Source: JAFDWI01 sp964544305 (GTDB taxonomy: Bacteria; Actinomycetota; Acidimicrobiia; Acidimicrobiales; Iamiaceae). Taken from it: a DNA stretch of 16,654 bases. A program made the translations under genes and the position numbers. Below, in pieces: positions 13,459-16,654 of this stretch (position 1 is its first letter; the number at the start of each line of letters is the position of its first letter). The DNA is taken from positions 1 to 16,654 of the forward strand of contig CAZJAZ010000055.1 in the NCBI GenBank assembly GCA_964544305.1, written 5' to 3'. Below the pieces are notes generated by a model, which had not been told where the DNA came from, searched no databases, and saw nothing but the letters and a program-made list of their open reading frames with translations.

Positions 13459-15614
13459 GACTGGCCATCCAATGCAACACTGCCAATCCCAAGCCCCGCA
13501 TCCTCGTCGTCATTTGTTGTGTTCTGTGTGGTGCCTCGCAGCGAGGGCACCTCAATTCCGCGCCTTGTAGCCAACCTCGCTGCGAGACCGTCGCGAATCC
13601 GAAACCACTCTTCAGCCAAACCTCCGGGCAACGCGAGCAGCACGCCAAGCACACCGATTGCACTCGGCAAGAGTTGCCACGACGACGGCAAGAACCAGGT
13701 TCCGCCTTTGGCGAAGATCGCACCGATCACCGCTCCGGTAAGCGACCCAACGCCTCCAACCACCGTCGCGGTGAACACGCCAATGCTTTGGGGGGCCGTG
13801 AACTGTTCTTCTGAATACTGCTGGGAAATCATGGTGAGCAAACATCCGGCCAGCCCCGCCAGCATTCCCGAGATCGCAAATGCCGTGAGTTTTGCGACGA
13901 ACGGTCGCACCCCGTATGCCGCGGCCGCGGTTTCATTGCCGCGCACCGCCCGAAGCACTCGACCGGTGTGGCTGTTGCGGATACCGTGCACGCAGAGCAG
14001 ACCGAGAATCGCGACGATCACACACACCGTGTACATCGCACCTTCTGAGTGCAGCGAGATGGTGCCAAGCACGCTGGGTCGATCAATTCGCCCATTCGGA
14101 ATCCACGAAAACACCGATCGATTCAACAAATAGCCGGTCGTCGCAAGCGCGAGGGCGAGCGTGGCGACCGCAAGATAGAAACCTTTGAGTCGCAGGCTCG
14201 GCAATCCAACCAACACTGCGGCCACCGCGCCACAAACGCCGGCAAAGAGCAGGGCGGCGACCAGATCCCAGTGCCATGTTGCAACCGCAACTGCACCGGC
14301 GACCGCGCCAACAGCAGCGAACGACATTTGTCCAAGCGAAACTTGGCCAGCCCATCCGGTGAGTACCACGACCGATGACGTCACCAGTACGAAACACGCA
14401 ACCGTCGCAGCTTTTTGTTGATCGGCTGGCCCCAACCAAAGCCCGAGGGCAACGAGCGTTCCTAAGCCCACGACGAGCGCGCCCCAGCGCACTGCCAAGA
14501 CGACGGGAAGGCGTGCCAAAACGCGGGGAAGTGGGCGTGGATCGTCCGCGGTACGCCACGATGCCGTGTCGTCGCGGTCGGCGCGACGACTCCCGGTGCG
14601 TTTGAGAACTAAACCAACAAAGACGACCGCGGCGTAGACGACGTACACAAGGGTTGGCTGATCCCCGGCATGCCAGGCAACGCCTTGTTCGAGTACACCG
14701 AGCGCAACCGCGGTGAGGGCGACCGCAGGCAGGCTCGCGGCACCGGCAAGCACAAGCGCACTGAGTGCCGCGATCAGCGACGTGATCGAAATAGTGGCGC
14801 TGAGTGGGATACCCAGGATCGATGCTCGCAAGAACTGGCCGAGATACGAGAGCACCGCAGCAATGATCCATACGAGTGTGTTGATGCGTTTGACTGGAAT
14901 GCCAAGGCTTGCGGCACGATCTGCACGTTCAGCAGAAGCGCGAACCGCAATACCCAGGTCGCTGCGTCCAAGAAAAAACGCAAGCGCGATGAGCACGGCA
15001 ATCGACAGCACCACGGCCACGATTGCGTCGCCGGTGAACAGTTGCGTGCCAATTGAGACCTGCACATGCCACGGGAACGTGATGTCGGATGTGTTGAGAG
15101 CTTGTTGCCCCCAAATGCGTGGCAATAGGAGCGCGCAGACAATGAACAGTTGTGAGAGGCCAATCGTTGCTACGGTGAGCACGAGTCGAGACGACGTGAA
15201 GAAGCGACGAATGATCAAGAACTCGACGAGTGCGCCAATCACTGCGGCGCCAACGAAGCCAATCGCAAATGACAACAAATACGGCAGTCCCCACGACGAC
15301 ACGATGCACCCATAGGCGAACACCGTTGGCACGGTTCCAAGATCTGCCTGGGCGAAGTTGATGATGCGGTTTGCCCGTTGGATCAGCGCTAGACCAAGCG
15401 CGACGAGCGAAGCGAGCAGGCCAAGGACAATGCCAAGTGCGCTCACCCCGATGGGCATGGGAAAGAAAACAAGCGCCACGAAGAGAATCGCCGCGGCCGG
15501 AAGATATGGGGCCGACGAGCGAAGCGCTTCGCTTCGGGTACGCGTTGAGGTGAACGACGTTGCGCTGGTCAGACGTCCCCCTTGGACGAAATAATTGGCC
15601 CGGCCCCCTGGCAC
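13455..15614 (-). CDS. Fused LivH-LivM permease of a HAAT-type importer
   Basis: A 719-residue membrane protein joining both permease subunits of a branched-chain amino-acid-type ABC importer. The LivH half (about 55-345) carries ANRIINFAQADLG (82-94), matching the family's INFAHG region, and an EAA-like cytoplasmic loop from 221 (GIAVRASAERADRAASLGI). A polar linker (about 345-378) leads to the LivM half with GWAGQVSLG at 420-428 and a second EAA-like loop from 551 (GRVLRAVRGNETAAAAYGV). The two coupling loops would dock the two ATPases fused in the next gene, whose GTG overlaps this stop. The N-terminal lead of about 35 polar residues is unusual. GTG 15614 is the longest start; TAATCT at 15631-15626 could be a -10 box giving a nearly leaderless mRNA, but a shorter start is possible. 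Confidence 0.92.
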   Translation of the reverse strand: MPGGRANYFVQGGRLTSATSFTSTRTRSEALRSSAPYLPAAAILFVALVFFPMPIGVSALGIVLGLLASLVALGLALIQRANRIINFAQADLGTVPTVFAYGCIVSSWGLPYLLSFAIGFVGAAVIGALVEFLIIRRFFTSSRLVLTVATIGLSQLFIVCALLLPRIWGQQALNTSDITFPWHVQVSIGTQLFTGDAIVAVVLSIAVLIALAFFLGRSDLGIAVRASAERADRAASLGIPVKRINTLVWIIAAVLSYLGQFLRASILGIPLSATISITSLIAALSALVLAGAASLPAVALTAVALGVLEQGVAWHAGDQPTLVYVVYAAVVFVGLVLKRTGSRRADRDDTASWRTADDPRPLPRVLARLPVVLAVRWGALVVGLGTLVALGLWLGPADQQKAATVACFVLVTSSVVVLTGWAGQVSLGQMSFAAVGAVAGAVAVATWHWDLVAALLFAGVCGAVAAVLVGLPSLRLKGFYLAVATLALALATTGYLLNRSVFSWIPNGRIDRPSVLGTISLHSEGAMYTVCVIVAILGLLCVHGIRNSHTGRVLRAVRGNETAAAAYGVRPFVAKLTAFAISGMLAGLAGCLLTMISQQYSEEQFTAPQSIGVFTATVVGGVGSLTGAVIGAIFAKGGTWFLPSSWQLLPSAIGVLGVLLALPGGLAEEWFRIRDGLAARLATRRGIEVPSLRGTTQNTTNDDEDAGLGIGSVALDGQS

Positions 15615-15632
15615 GGTTGGAGACGAGATTAG

Positions 15633-15650
15633 CTTGACCGGCGGGTCAAG
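15633..15650. promoter_or_regulatory. 18-bp inverted repeat between the divergent importer and GH38 genes
   Basis: CTTGACC-GGCG-GGTCAAG is a perfect 7-4-7 inverted repeat in the intergenic space between livHM (minus, start 15614) and the GH38 gene (plus). It lies just upstream of a possible livHM -10 box (TAATCT, 15631-15626). Size and position suit an operator for a dimeric repressor controlling one or both directions. No regulator gene is in view, so the protein is unknown. Confidence 0.55.
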
Positions 15651-15684
15651 TCGCGCGAAACGTGTGGTGCGCGAAGATGCACGG

Positions 15685-16654
15685 ATGGAGCACCTGCACG
15701 AGCGATCTGAAGTTGCGTTGCGCGACCGTCTTGGGGTGCCTAAAGACGCGACAGAAGTTGTGGTTGTGGCCGAATCAACCCATTGGGACCCAAACTGGTT
15801 GGTTGATTCGGAGCGCTACTTTCGCTGGTGTGTTCGCCCGACGTTGGATCAGGTCCTTGTTGAACTGCGGGCTAGTCCGCGCCGAATATTTGGCCTTGAG
15901 TGTCTCTTTTTTGTTGAACGATATTGGCGAGAGCGACCCGAAATACGTGACGAGTTCGTGGATCTCATCAATGCGGGTCGTCTTCGTTTGACTGGTTCTG
16001 GAGTAACGACTCCGGACACGCTGCTCGTTGAAGACGAAGCGCTTCTACGCGATGCATTGATCGGCCAGGAGTGGCTGCGCGCCCATGACATGGTTCAAGA
16101 ACCGCGCCTTTGGTACTTCCCTGACAGCTTTGGGCACTCGCCGGGAATCCCTGCGCTGATACGCGCACTTGGTGGCGAGTACGCGGCGATTTGTCGTATC
16201 GATGGCATGCGGTTTCCGGGTGCCGACATGGAGTCACCGGCGAACTTCCCTCGTCCCGGCACGAGCGCGGCCCAACTCTACGAGCTTGGAACGGCCGATT
16301 TTATGTGGCGCGCCACGGATGGTTCGAAGGTTCTGACCCATTGGGTGTCGCAGGGGTATGGGCAAGGCGACATGATCGCTTCGAGCGGACTCAGTCGAGC
16401 ACTCGGTCTTCCGTTGGCATGGCCGAATCGAAAGGCGGCACACGTTGACAAACGAGTTGACGCGTATCTTGATGCACTTGCGCCATTGGCACGTACGCCG
16501 TATCGGCTGTTGCCAATTGGGATCGACTTTGCGCGACCGGTTCCCGATCTCGTGGGATTGTTGGATGCTTGGAATGACCGTCACTTCAAAACCAGTGGCG
16601 TGTGGCTCGTGAACGCGGGCCTAGACGACTATTTCGATTGTGTCTCATCACATT
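15685..16654 (+). CDS. Glycoside hydrolase family 38 (alpha-mannosidase-like), 3' truncated by window edge
   Basis: An open frame without a stop to the right edge, giving at least 323 residues of the GH38 N-terminal catalytic domain. Typical GH38 enzymes are much longer, so most of the protein is missing. Recognisable are THWDPNW (His33 and Asp35, zinc-site residues in the family) and YFPDSFGHSPG, where Asp147 corresponds to the family's catalytic nucleophile; RIDGMRF and TDGSKVLTHW follow in the expected order. GH38 enzymes retain stereochemistry and remove alpha-mannose units. No signal peptide is seen, so it may act in the cytoplasm on imported sugars. The start is uncertain: ATG 15685 is chosen, and in-frame GTG 15664 and 15667 are also possible. 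It is divergent from the importer and may share its control region. Substrate specificity is inferred only. Confidence 0.88.
   Translation, partial: MEHLHERSEVALRDRLGVPKDATEVVVVAESTHWDPNWLVDSERYFRWCVRPTLDQVLVELRASPRRIFGLECLFFVERYWRERPEIRDEFVDLINAGRLRLTGSGVTTPDTLLVEDEALLRDALIGQEWLRAHDMVQEPRLWYFPDSFGHSPGIPALIRALGGEYAAICRIDGMRFPGADMESPANFPRPGTSAAQLYELGTADFMWRATDGSKVLTHWVSQGYGQGDMIASSGLSRALGLPLAWPNRKAAHVDKRVDAYLDALAPLARTPYRLLPIGIDFARPVPDLVGLLDAWNDRHFKTSGVWLVNAGLDDYFDCVSSH

Noticed and set aside
14083..14871. Minus-strand open frame (262 codons) in another frame of the LivHM gene
   Set aside because: Arg/Cys/Gly-rich shadow translation. The overlapping frame has the LivH and LivM motifs.
15518..15533. 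16-bp palindrome AGCGAAGC-GCTTCGCT near the 5' end of livHM
   Set aside because: It encodes ordinary residues in the N-terminal lead and is short enough to arise by codon choice. It could form an mRNA hairpin, but nothing else supports a role.
15662..15991. Plus-strand open frame of 109 codons at the start of the GH38 region
   Set aside because: It is out of frame with the GH38 motifs. The correct frame stays open to the window edge and has the conserved HWD and DSFGHS motifs.

Overview
The window looks like chromosomal DNA from an uncultured, moderately GC-rich actinobacterium, possibly of the Acidimicrobiia. This is inferred from base composition judged by eye, short or leaderless 5' ends, GTG and TTG starts, GTGA/ATGA gene overlaps and the gene families present. 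It is a scaffold: a run of 100 N (10424-10523) interrupts a solute-binding-protein gene. The last gene runs off the right edge.

Layout. (1) 3-197: two minus-strand tRNA genes, Asp then Phe in transcription order. (2) 298-4782, plus: a PAS-GGDEF-EAL cyclic-di-GMP protein, a zinc alcohol dehydrogenase overlapping it by 4 bases, and an aldo/keto reductase, probably one transcript. (3) 4893-8297, plus: a repeat-rich operator/promoter, a PadR-type repressor, an ABC ATPase and a large FtsX-like permease, each overlapping the next by 4 bases. This resembles a self-regulated drug- or envelope-stress export operon. (4) 8369-9232, plus: a lipoprotein alpha/beta-hydrolase. (5) 9344-15614, minus: a branched-chain-amino-acid-type (HAAT) ABC importer in compressed form. 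Transcription order is a fused LivH-LivM permease, then a single 972-residue protein joining a 12-helix MFS transporter to LivF-like and LivG-like ATPases, then the binding protein broken by the gap. (6) From about 15664, plus, divergent from the importer: the N-terminal part of a GH38 alpha-mannosidase-like protein. An 18-bp perfect inverted repeat lies between the two divergent units.

Two observations stand out. The first is the MFS-LivF-LivG fusion, in which a secondary-transporter fold is covalently joined to both ATPases of a primary transporter, inside an operon that otherwise holds all the importer parts. The second is a family of three 51-bp palindromes (4830-4880, 8269-8319, 9223-9273) at the 3' ends of three transcription units. 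Each has perfect 24-base arms and a 3-base loop. The arms differ between copies, yet every difference is matched by its partner base. Two copies overlap the ends of the upstream coding regions and supply the stop-codon area. The third copy is followed at once by a six-tract G-quadruplex-like repeat.
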